From NCBI GenBank assembly GCA_023807065.1, contig JAJJLU010000396.1, positions 1 through 55,678 of the forward strand: a stretch of DNA of 55,678 nt, given 5' to 3'. The notes under the pieces are model-generated. The model had not been told where the DNA came from. It did no database searches and saw only the letters and a program-made list of their open reading frames with translations. Positions 1 to 11,100 of the stretch are shown here, in pieces (position 1 is the stretch's first letter; each line of letters starts with the position of its first letter). Origin of the DNA: Isotricha intestinalis. Its lineage: Eukaryota; Ciliophora; Litostomatea; Vestibuliferida; Isotrichidae. The translations under genes were made by a program, and so were the position numbers.

Positions 1-22
1 CAATCCCCAATCCCCAATCCCC
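1..22. repeat. Telomere-like CCCCAAT repeat at the left end
   Basis: Three tandem CCCCAAT units start the window, preceded by a partial CAAT remnant and followed at once by pure A/T sequence. The C-rich strand runs 5' to 3' from the end inward, as expected for a chromosome end. Ciliate telomeres are short C-rich repeats of this kind (C4A2 in Tetrahymena, C4A4 in hypotrichs); C4A2T is a variant. The first gene starts only about 150 bp inside. The repeat is short, so truncation by assembly is likely. Confidence 0.8.
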
Positions 23-172
23 ATTTTTAAATTTTTTAAAAATTTTTAATTCAAAAAAATTTTTTAAATTTTTTAAAAAAAAAAAATATTTCCCTGCCAT
101 AAATTTTCTTTAATTTTATAAACTTATTCTATAATTAATATACCTTTTTTCAATTTTTTAGTATAAATTTAA

Positions 173-658
173 ATGAAAAAAAATGAATCAATTTTTAATT
201 CTAAAAATTTATCAATTCAAAAAGCAAATGATATAATTATAGATAGTGAAAAACTTAGGAAAAAAAAGGAAAAATTAAGGAATCCAATTTATCAACAATT
301 ATTAATAAATGAGCAACAAATATTAAATTACAGTAGACAAATAAATATTCTTGAGCACGAAAGTAGATTAAGAACAAAAGGAATAATGAATTTAGAGATA
401 GATAGAATAAGAAGAAATAATGAAAAACCAATAAAAATAAAACCATTAAATGAAGATATAATTCAATGTCTTCCAATAAAAAAAGCATATGAACAAGACT
501 GTATAGAATGTGTAATATGTGCAGAAAAAATAAAATTATATTCAAATATTATTATTCTCAATTGTAAAGGTAAACATAAATTTCATGAATTATGTATTAA
601 AGAATGGTTAAATAAAAGTGATAGATGTCCAATTTGTAGAAGTGATAATATAATATGA
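173..658 (+). CDS. RING-H2 finger protein, candidate E3 ubiquitin ligase
   Basis: A 161-residue protein. The first 100 residues are Lys/Glu/Asn-rich and probably helical. The C-terminal 50 residues hold a clear RING-H2 finger: CVIC, then a Cys, KGK, His, two residues, His, two residues, Cys, ten residues, and CPIC. This C3H2C3 zinc layout is typical of E3 ligases that recruit an E2. No signal peptide or membrane segment is visible, so it is probably cytosolic or nuclear. The ATG at 173 is the first in frame and lies in an A-rich context. It is the most telomere-proximal gene and ends with TGA, convergent with the next gene 112 bp away. Substrates cannot be inferred. Confidence 0.8.
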   Translation: MKKNESIFNSKNLSIQKANDIIIDSEKLRKKKEKLRNPIYQQLLINEQQILNYSRQINILEHESRLRTKGIMNLEIDRIRRNNEKPIKIKPLNEDIIQCLPIKKAYEQDCIECVICAEKIKLYSNIIILNCKGKHKFHELCIKEWLNKSDRCPICRSDNII

Positions 659-770
659 AATAAAAAATAAAATATATAAATATTTTTTTTGTTAATTATT
701 TCATAATAATTATTCCGTTTATTTAAATGTTTTCATCATTGTCAATTGAAGAAATAAAACATTATATACT

Positions 771-2474
771 TTAACTTATTAATATTCTACATCCTGGACA
801 TTTCCTTTCATTTTGATTTGGATTTTCAATAATTAGTTTATAACATTTTTCACAAATTAAAAATGCACATTCACAATTAAAATGTTTTAATTTTTCTTTT
901 TCTTCTAAGCAAATACCACATTCAAATTTTATATTAGTTTTTTTATTTATTCTTTTTTTACAAATAGGACATTCATTATTAATTTTATGTCTATTACAAA
1001 ATTTACATCCACAATCACTTATTATTTTAGCTTCTCTTTGACATAAATTACATTTATCAAATTTCTTTTTTCCATTTATAATACTAATTTCATCATCTTT
1101 TTTATTATTAATAGAATTATTCTCATGAATTATATTTGGATTTATATTATTAATTTTTCTTTCTTGATTATAAACTTTATTAGTCTTACATTTTTTTTTA
1201 TAAATAGAAATTGAAAGAATTAAGAGTATAATAAATAAAGAACAACAAATAATAATTAAAGCTATTTTTAATGATTTTGAATTATGAGAGCATAAATTAT
1301 CTTTATTTAATTCATATCCTTTTTCACATTCCAAACATTTTTGATTTAAACATTTTTCACAATTTTGAATGTTTGAACAATCTTCAATACATTCTCCATT
1401 AATAATTTTGTTTCCTGTTTCACATAAATAACATATATTATTTTTTTCAAATAAACAATTAGATTTACTAAAAGGAGTAAAAATGTCTTTTAAAGTAAAA
1501 TTATATCCTTCTTTATTTAAAAATGTAAATTTTTTATTTAAATAATCTATTTCAAAATTAATAACTTCATTATAATAATTAGAATTACTTTCATTTATTT
1601 TAACACATTCAAAATTATTATTTAATTCATATTCATTAGAACATACATTACAAATTAATTCTGTTTCACAATCAATACAATTATTAGAACATTTATAACA
1701 TAAACCATTTCTTTTATAATAACCAGAATTACAATACATACAATCATTTTTATTTTTACATAATAAACAATTATTAATTTCACAAAAATTATTATCTAAA
1801 CAATCACTATAAGAATATAGAATATAATTATTACAAACAACACATTTATTTTCACATTCATAAAATTTAAAATCAAATTTAATACCAGGACAATTATTTC
1901 TTAAACATTTAGGAACACAATAACCATTATTTATATACTCATTTGTATTTTGACATGAAAAACAGTTTTCGAAAACTTTATTACAATCATTGTATTTATT
2001 ACATTTTCCTTTTATTAATTCATATCCTGAATTACATGACAAACATGTTCCTTCAAATGTAGAAGAACATTTTAAACAATTGATATCATCACATTTTATT
2101 TTTAAATATGAATTATATATACATTTTTTTAAATTTGAATCATATTTATAATTTTGAATACATTTTTTACAACTATTATGACCACATATTTCACAATTTT
2201 CAATATTACAAATACATTGATTATTTTTATCCATTTTTAAATTATTTTTGCAATAAAGACAATCTGAAAATCTAAAGGATGAAGTACATATTAAACAATT
2301 TGAATCATAACATTCACATTTACCATCTTTTAATATATAATTTTTTTTACATACAGAGCAACTTCCATAATTTGAATCAAAACATAATTCACAACTATAT
2401 TCAAAACAATTAGGGAATAAAATATAAAAGTTTGATTTGATAAATAATATTGTAATAAATAATAAAAAAACCAT
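771..2474 (-). CDS. Cysteine-rich single-pass membrane protein with cytoplasmic RING-like domains
   Basis: A 567-residue protein. Residues 1-17 form a hydrophobic signal peptide. Residues 20-395 are packed with CxxC and CxxCxxxY motifs resembling growth-factor-receptor/furin-like cysteine-rich repeats, a common extracellular architecture in ciliate surface proteins. A strong hydrophobic segment at about 401-424 is followed by a basic stop-transfer stretch (YKKKCK). The cytoplasmic tail has two zinc-binding, RING-like clusters: CNLC...CGCKFCNRH...CPIC (about 475-505) and CGIC...CECAFLICEKC...CPGC (about 519-563). The second resembles a RING with CPGC as its last pair. It may be a receptor-like E3 ligase, but E2 binding is inferred only from cysteine spacing. 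Ligand unknown. Confidence 0.75.
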   Translation of the reverse strand: MVFLLFITILFIKSNFYILFPNCFEYSCELCFDSNYGSCSVCKKNYILKDGKCECYDSNCLICTSSFRFSDCLYCKNNLKMDKNNQCICNIENCEICGHNSCKKCIQNYKYDSNLKKCIYNSYLKIKCDDINCLKCSSTFEGTCLSCNSGYELIKGKCNKYNDCNKVFENCFSCQNTNEYINNGYCVPKCLRNNCPGIKFDFKFYECENKCVVCNNYILYSYSDCLDNNFCEINNCLLCKNKNDCMYCNSGYYKRNGLCYKCSNNCIDCETELICNVCSNEYELNNNFECVKINESNSNYYNEVINFEIDYLNKKFTFLNKEGYNFTLKDIFTPFSKSNCLFEKNNICYLCETGNKIINGECIEDCSNIQNCEKCLNQKCLECEKGYELNKDNLCSHNSKSLKIALIIICCSLFIILLILSISIYKKKCKTNKVYNQERKINNINPNIIHENNSINNKKDDEISIINGKKKFDKCNLCQREAKIISDCGCKFCNRHKINNECPICKKRINKKTNIKFECGICLEEKEKLKHFNCECAFLICEKCYKLIIENPNQNERKCPGCRILIS

Positions 2475-2985
2475 TTTAATTTTTGAAAATAAATTATCTT
2501 TTTCAAAATTAAAATTTTAATTTAAAATAATTATTGAAATGAATCATAATATTCAATTATTTGGAATTTAATAGAAAATAAAAAAATATAAAACACAAGA
2601 AAAAAAAAATTAAAAAATTAAATATTATAAATATTGGAATAAATATATTATAATAAAAGATAAAATATAGAAATTAAAAATTTATATTATAGAAAAAAAT
2701 AATCCACAATGGGAATAGATTTCTATTGAATTAAGTGTAATTTAAATAGTAAAGAACGGTAATTTATCAACAACACATAATATAATCTCCTCAATGTTAA
2801 TATATAAACAATAAAATAGATATAAAATATGAAAAGAAGAAAAGTTAGAGAATGAAAATAAATATATTATCTTTTCAAATGGTTTTTTTCATAATATTTT
2901 TTTTAAGGAAATTAATATTTTTTTTATATTTAAATTATATTATTTTTGAAAAAATATACATATATATTATAGAGTGTTATTAATC
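2475..2985. other. Intergenic spacer, nothing recognised
   Basis: This 511 bp A/T-rich spacer lies upstream of the cysteine-rich membrane protein and downstream of the casein kinase gene, both on the minus strand. I see no open frame of note, no tRNA-like arms and no repeat. It should contain the promoter of the membrane-protein gene and the 3' end of the kinase transcript. Confidence 0.6.
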
Positions 2986-4788
2986 TTAAAAAATAATACA
3001 TTTACATTTTGTATTAGTTTGAATTTCCCCTAATTTATCATCCATACTTTTTGTTCTTTGTCTCCTTCTTTTAATATGTTCTTTACTTTTCTCGTTAATA
3101 TTATTTAAATTTATATCATTAATATTCAATTCTTTTTTTTCATTAATATCATTATATTTTTCTTCTATTTTAATTTCATTTAAAATATCATCATTATTTT
3201 GTCTTTCAGTTGTTTCAATTTCTATTGTTTTTATACTTTTAGATATTTTTTTATTTGACATAAATCCATTTCCTCTTAAATTTGTATTATTTGTTTGATA
3301 ATATTCATTATTTAATTCTCCTTTTATTACTTTCTTTGAATTTTTTTTTTGGATATTTCTAGAACTTAAATTTTGAAATAAAGGAGTTGGTTCTTCTTTA
3401 TTACTTTTATATTTTTTCATTTTATAATTTTCATCAATTTCATTATTTTCATTATTATAATAATTGTTATTATTATTATTATTATAATCCTCATTGAAAG
3501 AAACATCATTTTCATCATAATTTTTTTTTCCATTTAAATGAATATTTAAAGTACTATTACTTCTAATTTTTTTTTTCTTAACATAATTATTATTCCTATT
3601 ACTATTATTATTATTATTTTTAAAATTATTAGAATTATAATTATTATTATTTTTAGAATTACCAATTTGATAATCAGTATCTTCTTCAGTAGTTTCTTGA
3701 ATAAAAACTTTACTATTCCTTAAATGATTTTTAACTTCATTATCATCTTCATTATCATTATCTTTTTCATTTTTTGATTCATTATTTTTATTAACAATTA
3801 AACTGACATCTCTAGATTTATTAAGTAAATCATTTTTAATAAAATCTAAAGTATTATTTTTTTCTTGTTCCAAACTTAAATGTTCTAAAAAATTTTTTTT
3901 CCAATCAAAATCATAAAAACAATTATTACAATATTTATTAATCATAGTTTGAAACAACCCAATTAAAAACTCATAATCAGGTTGATCTTCGAAATTTAAT
4001 TGATCACAATATTTAAAATATTTTAAGAATTCATCAGGATGACCTTTAGTTAAGAATTCAAAAGAAGTATTGATTTTTTTTTCAGCGATTTTTTTAAATT
4101 GATCTTCACCAGGTTTAATTTTTAATCCTTGCCAAGGTAAACTTCCTAATAAAAAATACATTAAAACATAACCAATACTTTCAATATCATCTCTTCTACT
4201 TTGTTCAAAACCTCTATGAGCATTTCTAGCACAATATCTTGCTGTTCCTGTAAGAGATTTTCCAGTTGAAAATTTAATATGTTGTTTTTTACTTGTTGAA
4301 TAATATTTTTTCGATAAACCAAAATCAATAATATATATTTTATTCTCGTTCTCATTTATTCCTGTCATAAAATTATCTGGTTTAATATCTCTGTGAATAT
4401 GATATTTTGAATGTACATATTTTATTCTAGTTATCATTTCTATTCCTAATACACAAACTGTTTTTAAGGAAAATTTCTTTTTACATGAATTAAAAATTTC
4501 TTCTAAAGATTTTCCTAAAAGTTCTTGAACTAATATATTGTGAGTTTGATTATTTCCGTAACAATATATTTTTGGAATTCCTTCATTTTGAAGATATATT
4601 AAACGGTAAGCTTCTGTTTCTAATGTTCCTTGTGATGATTTTTCTCTTTTCTCCATTTTTATTGCTACTTTTTCTTCAGTTGATATTACTCTTCCTAAAT
4701 ATACTGTTCCAAAAGAACCTTTTCCTATTCTTTTTATTATTTGATATTTCGAAAATATTATTTTGTTCAAGTATGCTTCTTGAGACAT
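2986..4788 (-). CDS. Casein kinase 1 family Ser/Thr kinase with C-terminal CaaX-like box
   Basis: A 600-residue protein. The kinase domain covers about residues 15-300: glycine loop GKGSFG at 22-27, catalytic lysine in VAIK (Lys44), HRDIKPDN with Asp134, and DFG at 155-157. The segment GTARYCARNAH corresponds to the CK1 signature that replaces the usual APE motif, placing it in the CK1 family. The C-terminal half is Asn/Lys/Glu-rich with short Asn runs. The protein ends in CKCIIF, so the last four residues CIIF fit a CaaX prenylation box with a second Cys two residues upstream that could be palmitoylated. Membrane anchoring is therefore likely. Animal CK1-gamma is also membrane-bound, but through palmitoylation. 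Kinase identity is firm; the subfamily is not. Confidence 0.93.
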   Translation of the reverse strand: MSQEAYLNKIIFSKYQIIKRIGKGSFGTVYLGRVISTEEKVAIKMEKREKSSQGTLETEAYRLIYLQNEGIPKIYCYGNNQTHNILVQELLGKSLEEIFNSCKKKFSLKTVCVLGIEMITRIKYVHSKYHIHRDIKPDNFMTGINENENKIYIIDFGLSKKYYSTSKKQHIKFSTGKSLTGTARYCARNAHRGFEQSRRDDIESIGYVLMYFLLGSLPWQGLKIKPGEDQFKKIAEKKINTSFEFLTKGHPDEFLKYFKYCDQLNFEDQPDYEFLIGLFQTMINKYCNNCFYDFDWKKNFLEHLSLEQEKNNTLDFIKNDLLNKSRDVSLIVNKNNESKNEKDNDNEDDNEVKNHLRNSKVFIQETTEEDTDYQIGNSKNNNNYNSNNFKNNNNNSNRNNNYVKKKKIRSNSTLNIHLNGKKNYDENDVSFNEDYNNNNNNNYYNNENNEIDENYKMKKYKSNKEEPTPLFQNLSSRNIQKKNSKKVIKGELNNEYYQTNNTNLRGNGFMSNKKISKSIKTIEIETTERQNNDDILNEIKIEEKYNDINEKKELNINDINLNNINEKSKEHIKRRRQRTKSMDDKLGEIQTNTKCKCIIF

Positions 4789-5182
4789 TTGGGTTATTTT
4801 AATTTTTTTTTATTATTATTTTTAGGCTTTTTATTTTTTTTTTCAAAAGAATTATTGTTAATAATAATATTTGAATATAAGTAATTATTAAAAAATGTTT
4901 AAATTATATTAAATTAATTATTATTTGTAGATTGAATTAAATCAAAAATTTATTTTTTATTCACTAAATTGTTAAATGATTTTTAAAATGTAATGATAAA
5001 TAAAGATAAAAGATTTAGAAAAAAATAAGTGAAATCAAACCATTTAATATTAGAACAGATAAAAACAAACAATTTAATATATAATGAATAATTCCAAAAA
5101 AAATAAATACTTTAAAATAAATTTATTTATTTATTAATTTCTATATGAATATTCACATAATAAAACAAAAAAATAAAAAAAC
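4789..5182. other. Intergenic spacer, nothing recognised
   Basis: This 394 bp of A/T-rich DNA lies between the start of the casein kinase gene and the stop of the giant E2-E1 gene (both minus strand). It must carry the kinase promoter and the 3' UTR of the giant transcript. No open frame, repeat or RNA fold stands out. Confidence 0.6.
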
Positions 5183-8100
5183 TTATTTTTGAAAATGAAC
5201 TCTCACAATAGGAATATCTTTTAAATAAGTATCATCTTTTTCATTTAAAGTAAAAGTAACCATTAAATCAACATAATTATCTTCTTTAACTCCAATTAAT
5301 TCAATTAAATTTTTATTCAAAATTTCCTCATTTAAATTTCCTTTATCTTTATAAGCCATATAAGAATAAATAGCTTTTTTTCCTTTGAAAATATCTCTTG
5401 GAAACAACATATATTTATTTTTCAAAATATCAAAAAGACTTTTAATATTACATTTATCTTTCTCTAAATTTATTTCCCATCGATCCCATAAAGTAGTAGA
5501 TAAATTATTATGAATAACATTTTTTTTACAAATTCCAGGTTCAGAACTTTGTAAATAAGGAATAGCTAAATTTAAAAAGGAATTTCTATAATTTTCAAAT
5601 TTAATATTCTTTGCAATTTTAACTAATTCAATTGATTGTAAAGCAGCAATTGAAGAAGTTGTTGTTGCTAAAGCAGGAATAATTCTTCCTGCTTTTATTT
5701 TTACTGTCATCCAATCCATTATCTCTAATTTATAATTTCTACAACGTAAAGCACTCATTGCATATATTATATCTATATGAAAATTTAAATCATTATCTTT
5801 TTCAAATTCTGTTGGATTTAATTTCATATTAAAACCTTTTTGAGATATTATTTCTTTTAATTCTTTTATCATTAATTCATCTTTATCTGATGTTGATATT
5901 TCATTATTATCATTTTTATTTTCTTCTTTTTTTTCTTCTTCTGTTTTTTTCCCTTCAGATTCTTCTACTTCTTTTTCAATTTCTTTTAATTTTTCTTCGT
6001 TAGGTTTAAAATCTTCCACTTTAACATTTTTGATCTTAGAACACATATCAATTTTATTTTTATTATCTCTTGGTTTATCATAAGGAATTTTAATACCAAA
6101 CATATTTGCAATTAGACAAGAATAAGCACTAATAAAATCAACACATAATTGATCATCAACATTAAACTCATCAATTACAGGAGGTCTTTTAGGTAGAGAC
6201 CAAAATAATTTTCCATTTTTATCTTTTTTATCAATAGGATAAGCGTATAATAATTGTTTAATATTATTAACAAAAACTTTATTAAATTTCTCTCTAGCAA
6301 TAATTAAGCAATCATTAAAATTATTAGGTTTCTTCTTAATCCATTTAATAGTTTTTTTAACTAATTTAATTTCATCATTTGAGTAATTTCCATTTTTAAA
6401 TTCATCAATGACTTTATTAAAACTTTTAGGTAATTGAGTGAAAATTTTACCAAATTGATCTCTTGCCCATTCAACACAATGAATAGCTTCTTCAGGGAAC
6501 ATTTTTAAAGTACATTGAGGAATATCATTACTAACTTCAGGATCATTTTGAGAAGAATAACTTTCAGTTTTAAAAGGAATAATAATTTGAACATGACCTT
6601 TTGGTCCTAGTGTTCCACTTTCTAATAATGGTTTTCTATTTGATACACATCTTGAATCTACATATCTTCTTGCATTTATATTATCTAATGCATTTGCTAT
6701 TAATGATAATGATGATATGAAATTATCTGAAAATATATTTTCTGTTTCTTCACATAATTTTTCTATTTTTGCAAAAATATGATTTTTTAATAAAGGATTC
6801 ATTTGAATTACTGCAGCTGCAGCTGTTGAACTTTTAGGAAGACGAAGATGTTTTTCTCTAAATAAAAATTGCCTATTTAAATTGCTTACTTCTATTATAT
6901 CTGGATCTGTCACATATATTGAACCATTTTTTCCTGTTCCTAATGATAACATTGAAAAATTCTTTAATAATTCACAACCAATTGCTCCAGCTCCTACTAT
7001 TAATATTTTCATATTTAATATTTTTTCTACTGTCTCTTCACCTAATATTATTTGAAGTGTATCTGTACGATTTTTTCTTTCTTTATAATTAAAATTCTTT
7101 ATACTTGTTTCTATTGATTTTTCATCATTTATATTTATTTCAGGAATAAATTCTAATATGTCTTGAAACATTATTTGCTTTATTGGAGTATATTTATTTG
7201 TTATTGCCTTTATTGCTTCTTGAGATGCAAATCCACCAAAATATGCACAAAGACATGGGAATTGAACCATATGAGTAAATGATATGTAATATAATATTTT
7301 TAAGTCTTCTTCTGAAAATTGTGATTCTTTTGTTTTTATTGTATTTATGAATAAAGATGAAAATTTTAGAGACCATGGCTCTATTTTTTCTTTATATGTT
7401 TTTTTTAATGTGTTTATAGTTGATATTGATAAATTTATTAAAGGACCATTTTTCATTTTTGAAAAATCACTTATTAACATATTGGGATCTGTATATTTTT
7501 CACATATTGATTGATAATTACTACTATTAACATTAATAATATTTTCAATAGGATCAAATTTAATTAATTTCTTTTGTTTAATTTCTCTACAAATACCATT
7601 TCTTTCATATTTCTTATCTTTAAAAATTTTAAAATCTCCAATTAGATTAAATGTACCAGGAGTAAGAACTTTAACTTTAAATTGTTTTTTATTAATTCCA
7701 TCTAAACCAACAACTTCATTAACTTCAATAATATCATCATCAACAAAATCATGTCTAGTACCATCTAAAACAGTAATAAGAGCTTCGTTATCATTTATTA
7801 TTTCAATATTTTTAACCATTACTTCTTTAGCTTCTTCTCCGTCTTTATCATTAACAATGAATTCATTTCCAAAATCATTTATTAATCTCCCTACAGAACC
7901 ATAAATATCACATGAAATAAATTTTTTATTACTTTTCCTACAATAATTATCTATTGATATTAATATATCATTATCACATTCAGTTAATATAATAACATCG
8001 AAATTTTTTAATATATCATTAATTTTATTTTCATCACATGATAATTCAACATTAGAAGATTGAACTTTAACATAATAATTTAATTCTTGTAATTTCTTAA

Positions 8101-11100
8101 CAGAACATTCAGCTCGATTTTTTCCAATATCATTTTCAGAAAGGAAAAATTGAGAAGATAAATCATAAAAATTAGTATTTTTATTATCATGAAGAACAAA
8201 TAATTTACATCCACTTAAAACTAAATTTTTTGCTATTTCAATTCCTAATCCACCAGCTCCACTTAAAAATATAGAAGAATTAGCTTGTCTTTGAACAGCT
8301 TCAATTCCCATTGCTCCTATATATCTACTCCATCTATCTTTTACTTCATCATCATTTAAATTTAATTCTTTATTTTCTATCTTTTTATTTATATTATCTT
8401 TATCATATGTCATATCTACATTATCAATATTTTCAAATGTTATTTTCTCACTTTTTTTCTCTTTTTCAATTTTCTCATCTTCTGCTTTCTTCTGTAAATC
8501 AGAAGGTAAAGGAAGTGAATTTAAAGTTTTTTCTAATTCAACATATATTTCATTCATCATTTGAGTATAAGCACCAGGTTTACTCATTTTAGTAGCTAAA
8601 TTAGAATTATGTTCTAAACTAAAAGAAGAATATTTTGCTTCTGCTACTTTACTTCTTTCAATCCAACCTTTAACTTCTTTTAATATTTGTTCTCTTTTCA
8701 AATAAAAATGTCTTTGAATAACTTCTTCAAATCCAGGACTAGGTTTTCTAATTTGTTCAATCATAGCATATTTAATATTAGAATATCTAACAATATTAGA
8801 ATAAGCTTCATTTTTAGCTTCTCCTTGTGGAGTTCCCATTTCACTTTCACAACTAGGTTCATTAAAATATACTAAATCACTCATAATAATTCCTTGAATA
8901 GAAATTAAAACTTGTAATAAAGTTGAAATTTTAGGATCCCAATTTTCAGTAGATTGTCCTCTCCAAGTTCCAAGAAGTGAAAGACAAACTTTTCCATTAG
9001 AATATAAATTAGGATTAAATCTAGTAGTACCACCACCAGTAGTCATTATAGTAACTTTAGGTGGAGCATTTGGATATTGACCATCGAAGAAAACATCAAA
9101 TTGAAATGCACCATTACTATATGGAGTACCTTCACTTCCCATTATAAGTACTTTCATATAATCCATATTATCTTTATCTACTCTTACATATATTGAATTT
9201 GTACTTTCTATTGGAAGTGATCTTGGTAAATCTGCGAATTCTTGGGCTAATCTTATTGCTTTTCCACTTGATGGATTTCCACTTACACTATTTGAATAAT
9301 AATGCTCAAGTTTACCTGATTTATTCTTCATTGACATATAGTCAAATGCAAATTCACGTAAAAGTAATGGGTAACTCTTCTCTACTGGAAGTTTTAATAT
9401 TTCTGTATAATTTTTCTTATTATCTAAATGAATTTGATATGATTTAATATGCTTTGTTACTATGTCAAATGTACGCATTATTTCATTTGATAATTGTTCT
9501 TCTGTTGATTTTGTTTTCCCAGTTTCTGCACTTTCATGTTTTAATGCATTCGCAAATATTTTAGTGCCATCATTTAATAAACTTAATAATGTATATACAC
9601 TTTGAGTTTGAACTGGTTTATAATCTTTAGATATATCTAATAATAAAGGTATTAAAGATGGATTTTTTGATAATTTTATTGTCATATCTAAATATGCATA
9701 ATATAATTGTGCTTCTTTTGCTAATTCTAATAATGTTCCTCCTCTATATGCGCTTTCTAAACAAGGTAATATTGAACTTTCTAAAAATACTCTTAATGTT
9801 TTATCATCTATTTGCATATCACTTGTATCAAAGAAATCTGTTAATAATTTTATTATACTTGCAATTTGTAAAGAATTACTCTTTTTTCCTGCTAAATATT
9901 GTGTTACATCCCATGTTTTATTATCTCCTGTTTGATCGCTTCCATATCCTACTCCTCTCTTTAATTTTTTTTTACCTGTTAAAACAAATAAATTTGGATT
10001 ATCTTTTTTATCATTTGAGTCTTCACTTTTCTTTTTTTCTTCTTCTTTTTCTTCTCCTGGGGAATATTTTCTTGGTTTTTCATGAGTTAATAATTCTAAT
10101 CTTTCAATTATACAATTAAATATTCCTTTTTCAATTGCTATTTTTCTTAATTCACCAGATCTATTTTTTGAAAAAGAATTTCCTAAAATTTCAAATATAT
10201 ATTTTGAAACATCTGTTCCTTCTTTTTTAATTGAATTTTCATTATCATAAAAACCACAAAGTAAATTAAATAATATTGAAGAGCATTGTTGATGACTAAT
10301 TAAAGAAGCGAAAAATGAAGGAAGTTGACAAAATATTTCTAAATCATCAGTCCATTTAATCCAAAAATCAATTGCTTCTTTATTAGTCCATTTTTGAACA
10401 GTAGATTTTAATACACTAATAATATTTTTTATACCTTCTAATTTCTCAAATTCTTTAAATATAGGTAAATCAGGCGCATAATCCATTAATTCATAATCAA
10501 TTTTTATTTCTCTTTCATCTTTTGATTCAATTTCATTTGTATTTAATTTTAAATCTCTTAATGAAGAAACTTCATAATATATATCTGTGATATTATTTGA
10601 ATCTGAGTATTTTGGAATATTTTCTATTATTACTTCATTTGGAATTTCTTCATTATTTAATAAATTATTAAAAGGAATTTGATCAGAAACAATCATATCT
10701 TTTATTCTTTTAAAAGGAATATTAGAAGGAAATTCAAATATAGGATTATCTCTAACAGTAGCAATAGGATGGTTGGTATTGTAATATTTATTTTGTTTAA
10801 CAATATTCAAATTTAAATTTCCAGTTTCATTAATATATTTAATAGGAATTATCTTACTTATATTAGAAGAAATTCCACCTTGCTTTTTTTTATCATCAGC
10901 AATAACAGTTCCAATATAAACTTCATAAAATTTAATGTCAGTATCAAGAAAATTATCCATTTCATTACTTTTTCCAAGAGGAATATTTTCAATAAATGGA
11001 TTTATTGTAGAAGAATCATTTTCAGTTAAATTTAGATTAATTAAATCTGAAACAGTTAAATAATAACAATCACTTTCAATATTTAATGAACCTAATTCAT

